From NCBI RefSeq assembly GCF_014205295.1, contig NZ_JACHNF010000001.1, positions 6,014,001-6,078,000 on the forward strand: DNA of 64,000 bases, given 5' to 3'. Below, in pieces: positions 1 to 8,477 of the stretch (the stretch's first letter is position 1; each line of letters starts with the position of its first letter). The position numbers and the translations under genes are program-made. The notes beneath the pieces were generated by a model. The model was not told the origin of the DNA and searched no databases. It saw only the letters and a program-made list of their open reading frames with translations. This DNA comes from Kribbella solani. GTDB lineage: Bacteria; Actinomycetota; Actinomycetes; Propionibacteriales; Kribbellaceae.

Positions 1-814
1 CGGTGAACGCGTCGAACGTTCCACCGGGCGGCGGCGACAGCTTGTCGGCGACGAGCTTGCGGTTGAACTCCGCCGCCTCGATCGCCTTCGGGTCGTCGAA
101 CGTGGGCTTCGACCAGTCCTCGCTGAAGCTGCTGGTCCCGTTGGTGAGCAGCCACGGCATGATCGCGCCGAAGTACGCCGAGTCGGCCGCGTACCCGAAC
201 GCGCCCGTCTTCGTCTTGATCTGCTCGCACGCGTGCCGGAAGTCGTCCCAGGTCCACTTCGGCGTCGGTTCCGGCACGCCGGCCTTGGCGAAGAGGTCCT
301 TCGAGTACCACATGCACATCGTGTTGAACTCGCCCGGCAGGTAGTACGTCTTGCCGTCGGTGGAGGCGTACTTCTTGTCCCACTCGATCAGGTTCGGGTC
401 CATGTCGGCGTAGTACTCGTCGATCGTCGACTGGTCCTTCTTGATGTAGTCGTCGAGCGGCGCGAGCAGGCCCTTCGAGGCGAACAGCCGCTGCCCCTCG
501 GTGGCGATCTGGATCACGTCCGGGACCTGGCCGCCGGCGATCCGGGTGGACAGCTTGTTGAAGAAGTCACCCCAGTTGGACAGCGGGATGCCCTCGGCCT
601 TGAGCTTGATCTCCGGATGCTGCTCGGTGAACTTCGCGAACAGCTTGTTCCAGGTGGCCTGCTGCTCGGCCGTGCCCATGTAGACGAACGACAGTTCCTT
701 GGTGCCGGAACCGCCGCTGCCGTTGCCGCCACCACAGGCCGCCAGCGAGGCGGCGAGCGCCGTACCCCCGGTCGTCTGTATGAAGCGTCGCCGGCTGAGC
801 AGGGGCTGATTCAT
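1..814 (-). CDS. ABC transporter sugar-binding lipoprotein (5' part)
   Basis: Read on the reverse strand from ATG at 814; the reading frame is open to the window edge, so the C-terminus is missing and about 271 residues are seen. The N-terminus has a twin-arginine-like run (RRRF, residues 8-11), a hydrophobic stretch and a lipobox LAAC with Cys27, then a Gly/Ser linker, so it is an exported lipoprotein. The mature part has features of family 1 extracellular solute-binding proteins: FTEQHPEIK near the start, a GGQVPDV motif and Trp-rich segments later. It would capture a sugar or oligosaccharide for an ABC importer whose permeases should lie beyond position 1. A GGAGG ribosome site lies 6 bases before the start. 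The substrate cannot be named. Confidence 0.88.
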   Translation of the reverse strand, partial: MNQPLLSRRRFIQTTGGTALAASLAACGGGNGSGGSGTKELSFVYMGTAEQQATWNKLFAKFTEQHPEIKLKAEGIPLSNWGDFFNKLSTRIAGGQVPDVIQIATEGQRLFASKGLLAPLDDYIKKDQSTIDEYYADMDPNLIEWDKKYASTDGKTYYLPGEFNTMCMWYSKDLFAKAGVPEPTPKWTWDDFRHACEQIKTKTGAFGYAADSAYFGAIMPWLLTNGTSSFSEDWSKPTFDDPKAIEAAEFNRKLVADKLSPPPGGTFDAFT

Positions 815-835
815 GACCGTCCTCCAGCGCACGGG

Positions 836-892
836 GAAATCGATTTCTCACAAGTTCGGTCAGCATAGGCCCGGCGGCCGAAACGGTGTCAA
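836..892 (-). promoter_or_regulatory. Promoter and LacI-type operator of the sugar-binding protein gene
   Basis: On the reverse strand a perfect -35 TTGACA (892-887) is followed after 19 bases by TATGCT (867-862). Just downstream lies the 12-bp palindrome GAAATCGATTTC (836-847), with the central CG typical of LacI-family operators, placed between the start of transcription and the gene. The arrangement suggests repression by a LacI-type sugar regulator. The rest of 815-1152 holds no convincing gene, only this promoter and the 22-bp palindrome at 991-1012. Confidence 0.6.
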
Positions 893-990
893 GGGTCCGG
901 ACCGGGAAAACTCAGGGGGAATCCTTCGCCGCGCCGGGGCCTGCCGCGGCTGCCGGGCTCAGGCGGAAAACCGGCGCCGGCCGGGTGAGA

Positions 991-1012
991 TGTCATGGGT
1001 GCACCCATGACA
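991..1012. promoter_or_regulatory. 22-bp perfect palindrome upstream of the S53 peptidase
   Basis: An exact 22-bp palindrome with arms TGTCATGGGTG and CACCCATGACA, followed by a further GATGTCAG half-site-like sequence. It ends 140 bases before the start of the secreted peptidase and about 180 bases from the divergent lipoprotein gene. There is no T-tract, so a dimeric regulator site is more likely than a terminator. The regulator is unknown. Confidence 0.45.
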
Positions 1013-1152
1013 GATGTCAGCGGTCCGATCGCTGGCCCCGGGATCACCGGCGGGCGGACGATGCGAAGTATCCCAACCATTGCCGGTCTCCGCCCCCCCC
1101 CGGCAGTACGGGAAGCTCGGGCGGAGGTCCGGCCACAACTCGAGGAGTCCAG

Positions 1153-2349
1153 TTGAGGCAACGGATTCTCGTGTCCGCCCTGGGTGTCGGTGCTCTCGCC
1201 GTCGCCGGACTGACCGTCCAGGGAGCCGTCGCGGCCCCCGCCCCGTACACCGCCGGGAAGCATGCCGCCAAGGTCTGCTCCGCCGCCAGGACCGCACACA
1301 CCGCGGTCTGCAACGCGATCAAGCTCGTCGACGCGAACGGCGTCGCACCGGCTTCCGCCGCGCCGCCCTCGACCGGTCTCACCCCTACCGGTCTGCGCGA
1401 CGCCTACAAACTCAACGGCCTCAGCGCCGGCGGCCGGACGGTCGCCATCGTGGACGCGTACGGCTATCCGAATCTCGAACGGGACCTCGGCGTCTACCGC
1501 TCCCAGTTCGGCCTGTCGGCGTGTACGACGGCCAACGGCTGCCTGCGCGTGATCGACCAGACCGGCGGCACCGCGTTGCCGAAGTTCAACGTCGGCTGGG
1601 CGGGTGAGCAGGCGCTCGACGTGGATGCGGTCTCGGCGGCCGCGCCGGACGCGAAGATCATCGTCGTCCAGGCCAAGTCGGCGGGCTTCGCGGACCTCGG
1701 TGCCGCGGTCGTGACGGCGTCCAAGCAGGCCGGGGTTGTTGCCATCTCCAACAGTTACGGCGGCAGTGACGCGGCCGACTCGACGTACGGCAGCTACTAC
1801 AACCACCCGGGGATCGCCGTCACCGCATCGACCGGTGACAACGGCTACCAGGGTGGCAGCTACCCGGCGTCGTCGTCGTACACGACCGCCGTCGGTGGTA
1901 CCTCGTTGGTTGCCGCGAGCAACTCTCGGGGCTGGAGCGAGACCGTCTGGAGCGGCGCCGGATCGGGGTGCTCGACGTACAACACCGCGTTGAGCGCGGC
2001 CGCGTCGTTCGGCACCGGCTGCTCGAAGCGGGCGATGGCCGACGTCTCCGCCGCGGCCGATCCGGCCAAGGGCGGGATGGCGATCTACTACCCGACCAGC
2101 AGGACGGCGTCGACCTGGGCGCAGTTCGGCGGTACGAGTGAGGCCGCGCCGATCATCGCCTCGGTGTACGCCCTGTCCGGCAACACCGCCGGGTACGCGA
2201 ACGCGTTGCCGTACGCCCATCCGGGTTCGCTGTTCGACGTGACGAGCGGCAGCAACGGCTCGTGCCCGACGACGCAGTGGTGCAACGCCCGGGCCGGGTG
2301 GGACGGTCCGACCGGTCTTGGTACGCCGAACGGCACCGGCGCTTTCTGA
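1153..2349 (+). CDS. Secreted S53-family (sedolisin-like) serine peptidase
   Basis: 398 residues from a TTG start at 1153, chosen because CGAGGAG lies 5 bases upstream and the next residues form a clean Sec signal peptide (RQR, then a hydrophobic core ending near AVAAPAP). The Ser-Glu-Asp arrangement of sedolisins is visible: Glu152 and Asp156 in GEQALD, the oxyanion Asp229 in STGDNG, and Ser329 in GGTSEAAP. This separates it from subtilisins, which use Asp-His-Ser. The region before the catalytic domain is short (about 70 residues after the start) compared with the long propeptides of classical sedolisins. The likely role is extracellular protein degradation at low pH. It precedes a second secreted peptidase, suggesting a nutrient-scavenging pair, although each gene has its own leader. 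Confidence 0.85.
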   Translation: MRQRILVSALGVGALAVAGLTVQGAVAAPAPYTAGKHAAKVCSAARTAHTAVCNAIKLVDANGVAPASAAPPSTGLTPTGLRDAYKLNGLSAGGRTVAIVDAYGYPNLERDLGVYRSQFGLSACTTANGCLRVIDQTGGTALPKFNVGWAGEQALDVDAVSAAAPDAKIIVVQAKSAGFADLGAAVVTASKQAGVVAISNSYGGSDAADSTYGSYYNHPGIAVTASTGDNGYQGGSYPASSSYTTAVGGTSLVAASNSRGWSETVWSGAGSGCSTYNTALSAAASFGTGCSKRAMADVSAAADPAKGGMAIYYPTSRTASTWAQFGGTSEAAPIIASVYALSGNTAGYANALPYAHPGSLFDVTSGSNGSCPTTQWCNARAGWDGPTGLGTPNGTGAF

Positions 2350-2360
2350 TCGATTTCGAC

Positions 2361-2411
2361 ACTGGTAGTGACCGGGCAGTGGCTGTGTGCAACTTTCCGG
2401 TCACTACTAGT
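2361..2411 (+). terminator. Stem-loop after the S53 peptidase gene
   Basis: Arms at 2361-2375 and 2397-2411 pair over 15 bp with one G-U pair and a 21-base loop, starting 12 bases after the stop codon. There is no U-tract, as is usual for actinobacterial terminators. It separates the two peptidase genes. Confidence 0.6.
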
Positions 2412-2556
2412 ACTGTTCCGGGCACGAAGGACAACCCTCAACTCCCAGGCAATCCGGAGATTTCTCTTCCCCGGACGCCCCCGCAGGCTTAATGTCAGCC
2501 CCCGGGACGGGTCGTGGAGGGCGACCCGCAGATCACGAACTCCATGGAGATTTGCT

Positions 2557-5487
2557 GTGACCACATCACGCAGAGGGCGGGGGCTCCTGGCAGTCTCCGC
2601 CGTCTCCGCGGCCGCGACCGTGCTGGCCATGACGGCCACCGGCGCGAACGCCGCGCAAACCGCGAAGCCCGACCCGGCCAAGCCCGCCCAGTCGGAGAAC
2701 TTCGGCGGCAAGGAGCAGAAGGGCTACTACGACGCCCGGACGCCGAACGCCAAGACCACCTACGCGCGGTCCGCGAAGGTGGCCGGCAAGGAGACGGCGG
2801 CCTCGGAGAAGTTCCGCAACTCGCTCGGCACCCAGGGTGTCGTCGAGCTCGACCCGAACACCGGTACGCCGGCCCAGGTCACCAAGCTGAACGGCTTCCT
2901 CACCGGCAAGAGCGGTAAGAAGGCCGAGACCATCGTCCTCGACTACGTCAAGGCGCACCCGGAGGTCTTCAAGCTCTCCGCCGCCGACCTCGGCACGCTG
3001 AAGCTGCGCAAGGACTACGTCGACGACCTCGGTACGCACCACATCTTCTGGTCCCAGGTCGTCGACGGGGTCGAGGTGTTCGGCAACGGCCTGAAGGCCA
3101 ACGTGACCAAGCACGGCCAGCTGGTCTCCGTGATGGGCTCGCCGGTTTCCGGCCTGGCCTCGGCGGCGCAGTCCCGCTCCGCCGCCGCCGCGCCGAAGCT
3201 GAGCGCCTCGGCCGCCCGCAGCGCCGCCATCGAGGACATCGGCGGTACGGCCAAGTCCGCGACCGCGAAGTCCGCCGGGGTCAGCACCACCTTCAGCAAC
3301 GGCGACACCGCCAAGCAGGTCTGGTTCCACACCGCGGACGGTCTGCGCAAGGGCTGGCTGACGTACGTGAACGCCGGCGGCACCAAGGTGTACTCGCACG
3401 TGATCGACGCCCAGACCGGCGGGCTGCTCTTCCGCCGCAACCTGTCCAGCGCCGCGAACGGTGACGCGCTCGTCCAGGACAACTACCCGGGCGCGGCCAA
3501 GGGTGGTACCCAGCGGGTCGAGAACCTGATCTACAACAAGTGGCTGCCGAAGAACGCCAAGACGCTGCTGGAGGGTACGTCGGTCGCCGCCTGGGCGGAC
3601 GTCAACGACGACAACCAGCCGAACGCGGGTGAGACGGTCAAGGTGCCCGGCACGGCGGGGCCCAGCGGGACCGGCGCCGAGTACAAGCTGACCAGCTTCC
3701 CGAACGCGTCGTCGTTCTGCTCCGCGTCCTACATCTGCACCTGGGACCCGGCCAAGCCGGACTCCTGGAAGACGAACATGAACCAGGACGTCACCAACGC
3801 GTTCTACCTGGCCAGCAACTTCCACGACTGGCTGGCGAAGCCGCCGATCAGCTTCACCCCGGCGGCGGGCTCGTTCGACGCGGCCGGCGGCGACCCGGTG
3901 CACCTGAACGCGCTCGACGGCGCGGCCACCGGTGCCGACGGCGGCCCGGACGCGAACCACATCGACAACGCGAACATGAACACCCCGCCGGACGGCACCC
4001 CGCCGACCATGCAGATGTACCTGTGGCACCAGCCGGGCGCGACCGACGCGCAGGACCCGTACGTACCGGCCAGCGGCGCCAACGACGCCAGCATCCTGTA
4101 CCACGAGTACACCCACGGTCTGTCCAACCGCCTGGTCGTCGACGCCACCGGCAACTCGACGCTGAACAGCATCCAGGCCGGCTCGATGGGCGAGGCGTGG
4201 AGCGACTTCTACGCGATGGACTACCTGGTCTCGCACGGTCTGGAGAAGGACACCACCGCCCCTGGTGAGGTCCTCGAAGGCAAGTACGTCGCGCACGGCG
4301 AGCTGTTCCGGACCGAGGCGATCGACTGCCGGGTGAAGGCGGTCAGCCCGAACTGCGTCAAGGCCAACGGCGCCAAGGGCGGTTACACCTACGGCGACTT
4401 CCCGACCATCGGTGGTACGCCGGAGGTGCACTCGTCCGGCGAGGTCTGGGCGCAGACGCTGTGGGACCTGCGCGAGCGCTTCGGCCGCGGGTACGCGATG
4501 AGCATCATCACCCGGGCGATGGAGCTGGCTCCGGCCGACCCGACGATGCTCGACATGCGGAACGCGGTCGTCCAGGCCGACCTGATCGCCAGCGGCGGCA
4601 AGAACGCCGACATCATCTGGACGGTCTTCGCCAACCGCGGCATGGGCTGGTACGCCGGTGTCGTCGACGGCGGCGACGCCTACCCGGCGGAGGACTTCCA
4701 CAAGCCGCCGACAGGCGCGACCACCACGCTCAGCGGCACGGTCAAGGACAAGGACACCGGGGCCCCGATCGCGGGCGCGCTGGTCTACGTCGGCGGCCAC
4801 TCGTCCGGTTACGCCGGTGACTACGCCGGTTCGACCGACGCGGCCGGCAAGTACACGATCACCGGCGTGGCTCCGGGTACGTACCCGAAGGTGGTCGTCT
4901 CCGCGCCGGGTTACGAGCTGATCGTCCAGTCGGTCAAGGTCAGCCCGGGCGCGAGCGCGAACTTCGTGCCGCGGCGCAACTGGGCGGCATCGTCCGGCGG
5001 CGGCACGGTGGCCGGCTTCAACGGGCCGGACTTCAGCCCGCAGTGTGGGCCGGACTTCGCCATCGACAACGCGCAGGGCACCGGCTGGGGCAGCACCACC
5101 GGCGACAACAACGGCACGGCGACCAACACCATGATCGCCAAGCACGTCGACATCAAGCTGCCGGCGAAGGTCAACGTCAGCAACTTCAACGTCGACCCGT
5201 CGAACACCTGCGGCGACCCGGGCAGCTCGTCCACCGGCCAGTACCGGATCGAGACCTCGGCCGACGGCAGCACCTGGGCCACCGCGGCGGAGGGTACGTT
5301 CGGCGCCGCCAACCGGGGCAAGTACAACCTGGTCGCCCCGACCGGCAACGCGACCGGCGTCCAGTACGTCCGGTTCTGGATGCTCAGCCCGCAGGTCCCG
5401 GACTTCGCCACCAACTGCCCGAACGGGGCCTTCGGCGGCTGCAAGTTCACCGACATGACCGAACTCCAGGTCTTCGGCACCAAGTAA
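2557..5487 (+). CDS. Secreted M36 (fungalysin-type) metallopeptidase
   Basis: 976 residues from GTG at 2557, with GGAGA 6 bases upstream; earlier in-frame starts lack a signal peptide. A signal peptide (residues 1-35) is followed by a FTP/PepSY-like propeptide region (about 90-210) and the M36 zinc domain, with HEYTH at 516-520 and the third zinc ligand Glu546 in GSMGEAWSDFY. After the catalytic domain come a carboxypeptidase-regulatory-like beta domain (about 723-805, beginning SGTVKDKDTG) and a C-terminal F5/8-type discoidin-like domain (about 815-976) that probably binds carbohydrate or surfaces. The enzyme is expected to be exported as a zymogen and to act outside the cell. The call is secure; the exact substrate is not known. 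Confidence 0.9.
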   Translation: MTTSRRGRGLLAVSAVSAAATVLAMTATGANAAQTAKPDPAKPAQSENFGGKEQKGYYDARTPNAKTTYARSAKVAGKETAASEKFRNSLGTQGVVELDPNTGTPAQVTKLNGFLTGKSGKKAETIVLDYVKAHPEVFKLSAADLGTLKLRKDYVDDLGTHHIFWSQVVDGVEVFGNGLKANVTKHGQLVSVMGSPVSGLASAAQSRSAAAAPKLSASAARSAAIEDIGGTAKSATAKSAGVSTTFSNGDTAKQVWFHTADGLRKGWLTYVNAGGTKVYSHVIDAQTGGLLFRRNLSSAANGDALVQDNYPGAAKGGTQRVENLIYNKWLPKNAKTLLEGTSVAAWADVNDDNQPNAGETVKVPGTAGPSGTGAEYKLTSFPNASSFCSASYICTWDPAKPDSWKTNMNQDVTNAFYLASNFHDWLAKPPISFTPAAGSFDAAGGDPVHLNALDGAATGADGGPDANHIDNANMNTPPDGTPPTMQMYLWHQPGATDAQDPYVPASGANDASILYHEYTHGLSNRLVVDATGNSTLNSIQAGSMGEAWSDFYAMDYLVSHGLEKDTTAPGEVLEGKYVAHGELFRTEAIDCRVKAVSPNCVKANGAKGGYTYGDFPTIGGTPEVHSSGEVWAQTLWDLRERFGRGYAMSIITRAMELAPADPTMLDMRNAVVQADLIASGGKNADIIWTVFANRGMGWYAGVVDGGDAYPAEDFHKPPTGATTTLSGTVKDKDTGAPIAGALVYVGGHSSGYAGDYAGSTDAAGKYTITGVAPGTYPKVVVSAPGYELIVQSVKVSPGASANFVPRRNWAASSGGGTVAGFNGPDFSPQCGPDFAIDNAQGTGWGSTTGDNNGTATNTMIAKHVDIKLPAKVNVSNFNVDPSNTCGDPGSSSTGQYRIETSADGSTWATAAEGTFGAANRGKYNLVAPTGNATGVQYVRFWMLSPQVPDFATNCPNGAFGGCKFTDMTELQVFGTK

Positions 5488-5517
5488 CACCCCGCAGCAC
5501 CCCGCAGCACCCCGCGA
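5488..5517. repeat. 10-bp tandem repeat after the M36 stop codon
   Basis: CACCCCGCAG occurs at 5488-5497 and 5498-5507, with a third slightly changed copy at 5508-5517. The array starts on the base after the TAA stop and abuts the terminator. It is probably a slippage-type duplication without function. Confidence 0.7.
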
Positions 5518-5548
5518 AGGCCGGCCGAGCACCCGCTCGACCGGCCTT
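5517..5548 (+). terminator. Terminator of the M36 peptidase gene
   Basis: An 8-bp arm AAGGCCGG (5517-5524) pairs with CCGGCCTT (5541-5548), and an inner CGAG pairs with CTCG, giving a 12-bp interrupted GC-rich stem. It lies 29 bases after the stop codon. Confidence 0.75.
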
Positions 5549-5588
5549 CCGGCATGTCAGGGGGACCCGTCAGCCCCTCCGGCTAGCG

Positions 5589-5678
5589 CCATTTGGGACG
5601 TGAACGTCCGCCGTTGCCCGTTCACCACCTGCATGCGGGTGGTGAACGGGCACTTCGGGAGGTTCACCTCCGAAATGG
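5589..5678. repeat. 90-bp imperfect palindrome made of three nested hairpins
   Basis: The element is symmetric about 5633.5 with no gaps: 36 of 45 positions of the two arms are complementary, from outer CCATTT to AAATGG. The centre (5616-5651) is a 36-base hairpin with one G-U pair. Each outer arm also folds on itself: 5596-5609 (GGACGT/ACGTCC) and about 5658-5671 (GGAGGT/ACCTCC). The motif GTGAAC or its complement recurs four times. It lies between the ends of two convergent genes, the usual place for REP/BIME-like elements. The flank to 5791 holds only a T-rich patch (5730-5755) and no gene. Confidence 0.7.
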
Positions 5679-5791
5679 GGATCGGGCCGGGGGTGGGACG
5701 GGTGACCGGATGGTGGACAGTGGGGGGTAAGTCTAGTGTTTTGGTTTAGTTTCGAAAGGTGGAGATTGGCGCTGACCTGACGGCGCCCGGC

Positions 5792-6886
5792 TCAGTGGGT
5801 GGGCGGGGCGGCTACCGAGCCGCGCTCGATCAGGGTCGGGGTGAGCGTGGTACGCCGGACCCGGCGGTTGGTGTCGACCGCGGAGGTGACGCGGGCGACG
5901 ACGTGACTGACCAGGGCGTCGAGTGGCCAGTGGAACGTCGACAGGGGTGGCGTGAGCAGCTGCGACATCGGCTGGTCGTCGTAGCCGAGCAGCGAGAGGT
6001 CGTCCGGGATGCGCAGGCCGAGCTCACGGGCGGCCGCGTACACGCCGAAGGCCATCGAGTCGGCGAGCGCGAGGATGCCGGTCGGGCGCGACGGACCGGT
6101 CAGCAGCGTACGGGCGACCTCGGTGGCGCCGGCCAGATCATGCGGACACTGCAGCAACTGCAACCGCAGACCAAGCTCCCCAGCCACCCGCTGCGCGAGT
6201 TCTTCAGCCGGCCGCCAGGCCACCGGCCGAGGCTGAACAGCATCAGACTGCTCCACGTCCAACCGGTGGGTCGAGGTGGGTGCGGCGAGATCGCCTTGGC
6301 CGGCGGCGAGCCGGCGGGTTGGGATGAGGATGGCGAGGTCGTGGTGGCCGGCGGTGGTGAGGCGGCGGAGGGCTGTGGTGACGCCGGTCTCGTTGTCGAG
6401 GACGACCTCGGACTTTGCCTTCGCGCCCGGCAGGGCGTCGCCGATCGCGATCACCGGTGCCTGCTCGGCGATCTCCGCCCAGCCCTTCGCGGCCGGGTCG
6501 ATCGGGATCACCACGATCGCGTCGGCGCGGTGGTCGACCAGGTGCTGGGCGAGCTCGAGTTGCCGGTCGGCATCGCCGGCCGAGTCGATGATCCAGGCGT
6601 TCCGGTCCGGGGCGAGCAGCTCGCGGCCGAGCGCGGCGGCGACCCGTTGCTGCCACAGGTCCTCCAGCGACGCGCACAGTACGCCGACCGAGCCGCTGCG
6701 CCCGGAGGCGAGCGCCCGCGCGACCGGATCGGCCTGGTACCCGAGCCGGTCGGCCGCGTCCTGAACCCGCTGCCGGGTCTCCGGCGTGCCGTGCAGACCA
6801 CGCAGCGCGTACGACACGGCGGCCATCGAGAGCCCGGTCTCGGCGGCGATGTCCTTGAGGGTTGGCCTGCGGCCGGTTCCGGACAT
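5792..6886 (-). CDS. LacI-family transcriptional regulator
   Basis: 364 residues from ATG at 6886. The N-terminus carries a LacI helix-turn-helix (TLKDIAAETGLSMAAVSYAL, residues 9-28) and hinge, followed by a periplasmic-binding-protein-like effector domain (starting near GSVGVLCASLEDLWQQ). The upstream extension of the frame toward 7369 overlaps the divergent gene and is rejected. It is divergent from the amidohydrolase gene, and two identical palindromes typical of LacI operators lie between them, so it very likely controls that operon and possibly itself. The effector is probably a sugar-like or small organic molecule, but cannot be named. Confidence 0.88.
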   Translation of the reverse strand: MSGTGRRPTLKDIAAETGLSMAAVSYALRGLHGTPETRQRVQDAADRLGYQADPVARALASGRSGSVGVLCASLEDLWQQRVAAALGRELLAPDRNAWIIDSAGDADRQLELAQHLVDHRADAIVVIPIDPAAKGWAEIAEQAPVIAIGDALPGAKAKSEVVLDNETGVTTALRRLTTAGHHDLAILIPTRRLAAGQGDLAAPTSTHRLDVEQSDAVQPRPVAWRPAEELAQRVAGELGLRLQLLQCPHDLAGATEVARTLLTGPSRPTGILALADSMAFGVYAAARELGLRIPDDLSLLGYDDQPMSQLLTPPLSTFHWPLDALVSHVVARVTSAVDTNRRVRRTTLTPTLIERGSVAAPPTH

Positions 6887-6920
6887 GCCCACGACCCTAG
6901 CCGGGGGTACGGACAGAAAC

Positions 6921-6972
6921 TTGACAGGACGCCCTTTGAAGCGCTTCACTTGGTACACGCTGAAGCGCTTCA
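6921..6972 (+). promoter_or_regulatory. Twin LacI operators and promoter of the amidohydrolase operon
   Basis: TGAAGCGCTTCA occurs twice exactly, at 6937-6948 and 6961-6972, centres 24 bp apart (about two helical turns). A perfect -35 TTGACA lies at 6921-6926. No good -10 is obvious; TTCACT (6945-6950) at 18-base spacing would lie inside the first operator. The downstream gene has GAGGA 7 bases before its ATG. The layout predicts tight repression by the divergent LacI protein. Confidence 0.75.
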
Positions 6973-6997
6973 ATTTGATCAAACCGAGGAGCGGTCG

Positions 6998-7900
6998 ATG
7001 ATCGACGTCCACCAGCACCTCTGGCCGGAGGCTTTCGTGGACCGGCTCCGGGCTCGCCGGCAGCCGCCGTACCTGACCGGCTGGACGCTGCACACCGCGA
7101 CCGAGGCGCCGTACGACGTGGACCCCGCCGCGCACGAGCTCGGCAAGCGGGTCGCGCTGGAGCAGGACCTCGGTACGACGCTGGCGGCCGTGTCGCTGTC
7201 GAGCCCGCTGGGTGTCGAGCACCTCGGTGACGAAGAGCTGCTGACCGCCTGGCACGCCGGGGCGGCGGAGTTCCCGAAGCCGTTCCGCGCCTGGGCTTCG
7301 GTGAACCTGCTGGAGCCGGACGTCGAAGAGCTGAAATCCCTGCTGGCCAAGGGCTTTCTCGGCCTGCAACTACCCGCGCACGTGCTCGGTACGCCGGCCG
7401 GCTGGGATGCCGTCGGTGAGCTGCTGCGTACGGCCGAGCTGTCCGGCCGGCCGATCCTGGTGCACCCCGGCGTGGCTGACCAGACCGATGGTCCCGGTTG
7501 GTGGGCGCCCGTCGTCGACTACACCGCACAGTTGCAGGCCGCATGGTGGGCCTGGCACGCGTACGGGGGCCGGCGCGCGTACCCCGAGCTGCGGATGTGT
7601 TTCGTCGCGGCGGCCGGGCTCGCGCCCGTACACCACGAGCGGCTGACCGCGCGCGGCGGACGGCTCGGCACCATCGACCCGAAGTTGTACGTCGACACCT
7701 CGAGCTACGGCCCGCAGGGGATCGACGCGGTCGCGCGAGTCCTCGGTATCGACCAGGTCGTGCACGGCACCGACCGGCCGTACGCGGGGATCACCGACCT
7801 TCGCCAGGGCGACGCCGCGACCGCGGTGATCCGCCACGACAACCCGCACCGGCTCTTGTTCGGTGCCGGATTCCCACCTCCTGAGAGGGGAGTGCAGTGA
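6998..7900 (+). CDS. Metal-dependent amidohydrolase (amidohydrolase-2-like)
   Basis: 300 residues from ATG at 6998. It begins with the metal-binding pattern DVHQHLW (residues 3-9) of the TIM-barrel amidohydrolase superfamily, has VHPGVAD in the middle and HGTDRPYA near the C-terminus, which supplies the late Asp. This resembles the PF04909 group, which includes decarboxylases and lactone hydrolases. The stop overlaps the start of the next gene (GTGA), so the two are translationally coupled. The LacI regulator and operators in front suggest a catabolic, inducible function acting with the cupin enzyme. The substrate is unknown. Confidence 0.75.
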   Translation: MIDVHQHLWPEAFVDRLRARRQPPYLTGWTLHTATEAPYDVDPAAHELGKRVALEQDLGTTLAAVSLSSPLGVEHLGDEELLTAWHAGAAEFPKPFRAWASVNLLEPDVEELKSLLAKGFLGLQLPAHVLGTPAGWDAVGELLRTAELSGRPILVHPGVADQTDGPGWWAPVVDYTAQLQAAWWAWHAYGGRRAYPELRMCFVAAAGLAPVHHERLTARGGRLGTIDPKLYVDTSSYGPQGIDAVARVLGIDQVVHGTDRPYAGITDLRQGDAATAVIRHDNPHRLLFGAGFPPPERGVQ

Positions 7901-8457
7901 CTGCTCAGCCCATCGATGTACCTGACATCCCGGCCCGCCAGGCCAGCCGCCTCGTGGAGCTGAACAACTGTCTGTCGCTGGACGACCTGCCCGGCCGCGA
8001 CCTGACCCCGGCCGAGCTCTCCGAGCTGGCCGCGTCGATCGCCGCGCAGCCGCAGCTGTGGGAGGACAAGGTCGCGTACAGCGACGAGGAGCGCGTGTTC
8101 GCCTCGCTGCACCGCGACGCCAACGTCGACGTGTGGCTGATCTGCTGGACGCCCGTCAACGACACCGGCTGGCACGACCACGACGTCTCGTCCGGCGCGG
8201 TCGCGGTCGCGAAGGGCAAGCTGGTCGAGCACAACCTCGCCATCGGGACCGACTCGATCGAGACCGAGGTCTCGGCCGGGGACGTGTACGGCTTCGGGCC
8301 GGACCACATTCACCGGTTGACCGGGCTCGACAAGGGCAGTGTCACCGTGCACGCGTACAGTCCGCCGCTGTGGCGGATGGGTCAGTACACCGCGAAGGAC
8401 GGTGTACTTCGGCGCATCTCCGTCTCGTACGCCGATGAGCTCCGCCCGCTGGACTGA
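7897..8457 (+). CDS. Cysteine dioxygenase-like cupin protein
   Basis: 186 residues from GTG at 7897, overlapping the previous stop by 4 bases. The sequence TGWHDHDVSSGAVAVAKG carries the two His of the first cupin motif and PDHIHRLTG supplies the third, matching the cysteine dioxygenase type I family (PF05995), which binds Fe(II) with three His. Bacterial CDO-like proteins also oxidise 3-mercaptopropionate or other thiols, so cysteine is not certain. Its coupling to an amidohydrolase under LacI control is unusual for cysteine catabolism. Confidence 0.7.
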   Translation: MTAQPIDVPDIPARQASRLVELNNCLSLDDLPGRDLTPAELSELAASIAAQPQLWEDKVAYSDEERVFASLHRDANVDVWLICWTPVNDTGWHDHDVSSGAVAVAKGKLVEHNLAIGTDSIETEVSAGDVYGFGPDHIHRLTGLDKGSVTVHAYSPPLWRMGQYTAKDGVLRRISVSYADELRPLD

Positions 8458-8477
8458 CTTGTACTAGCGTCGGACCC

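Noticed and set aside
889-2220. 443-codon antisense frame over the S53 peptidase gene
   Set aside because: Arg/Gly-rich composition and no domain; it is a mirror of the GC-skewed codon use of the real gene.
2566-5532. 988-codon open frame antisense to the M36 peptidase gene
   Set aside because: It is an Arg/Val-rich shadow frame typical of high-GC DNA with no recognisable domain, while the forward frame has complete peptidase motifs.
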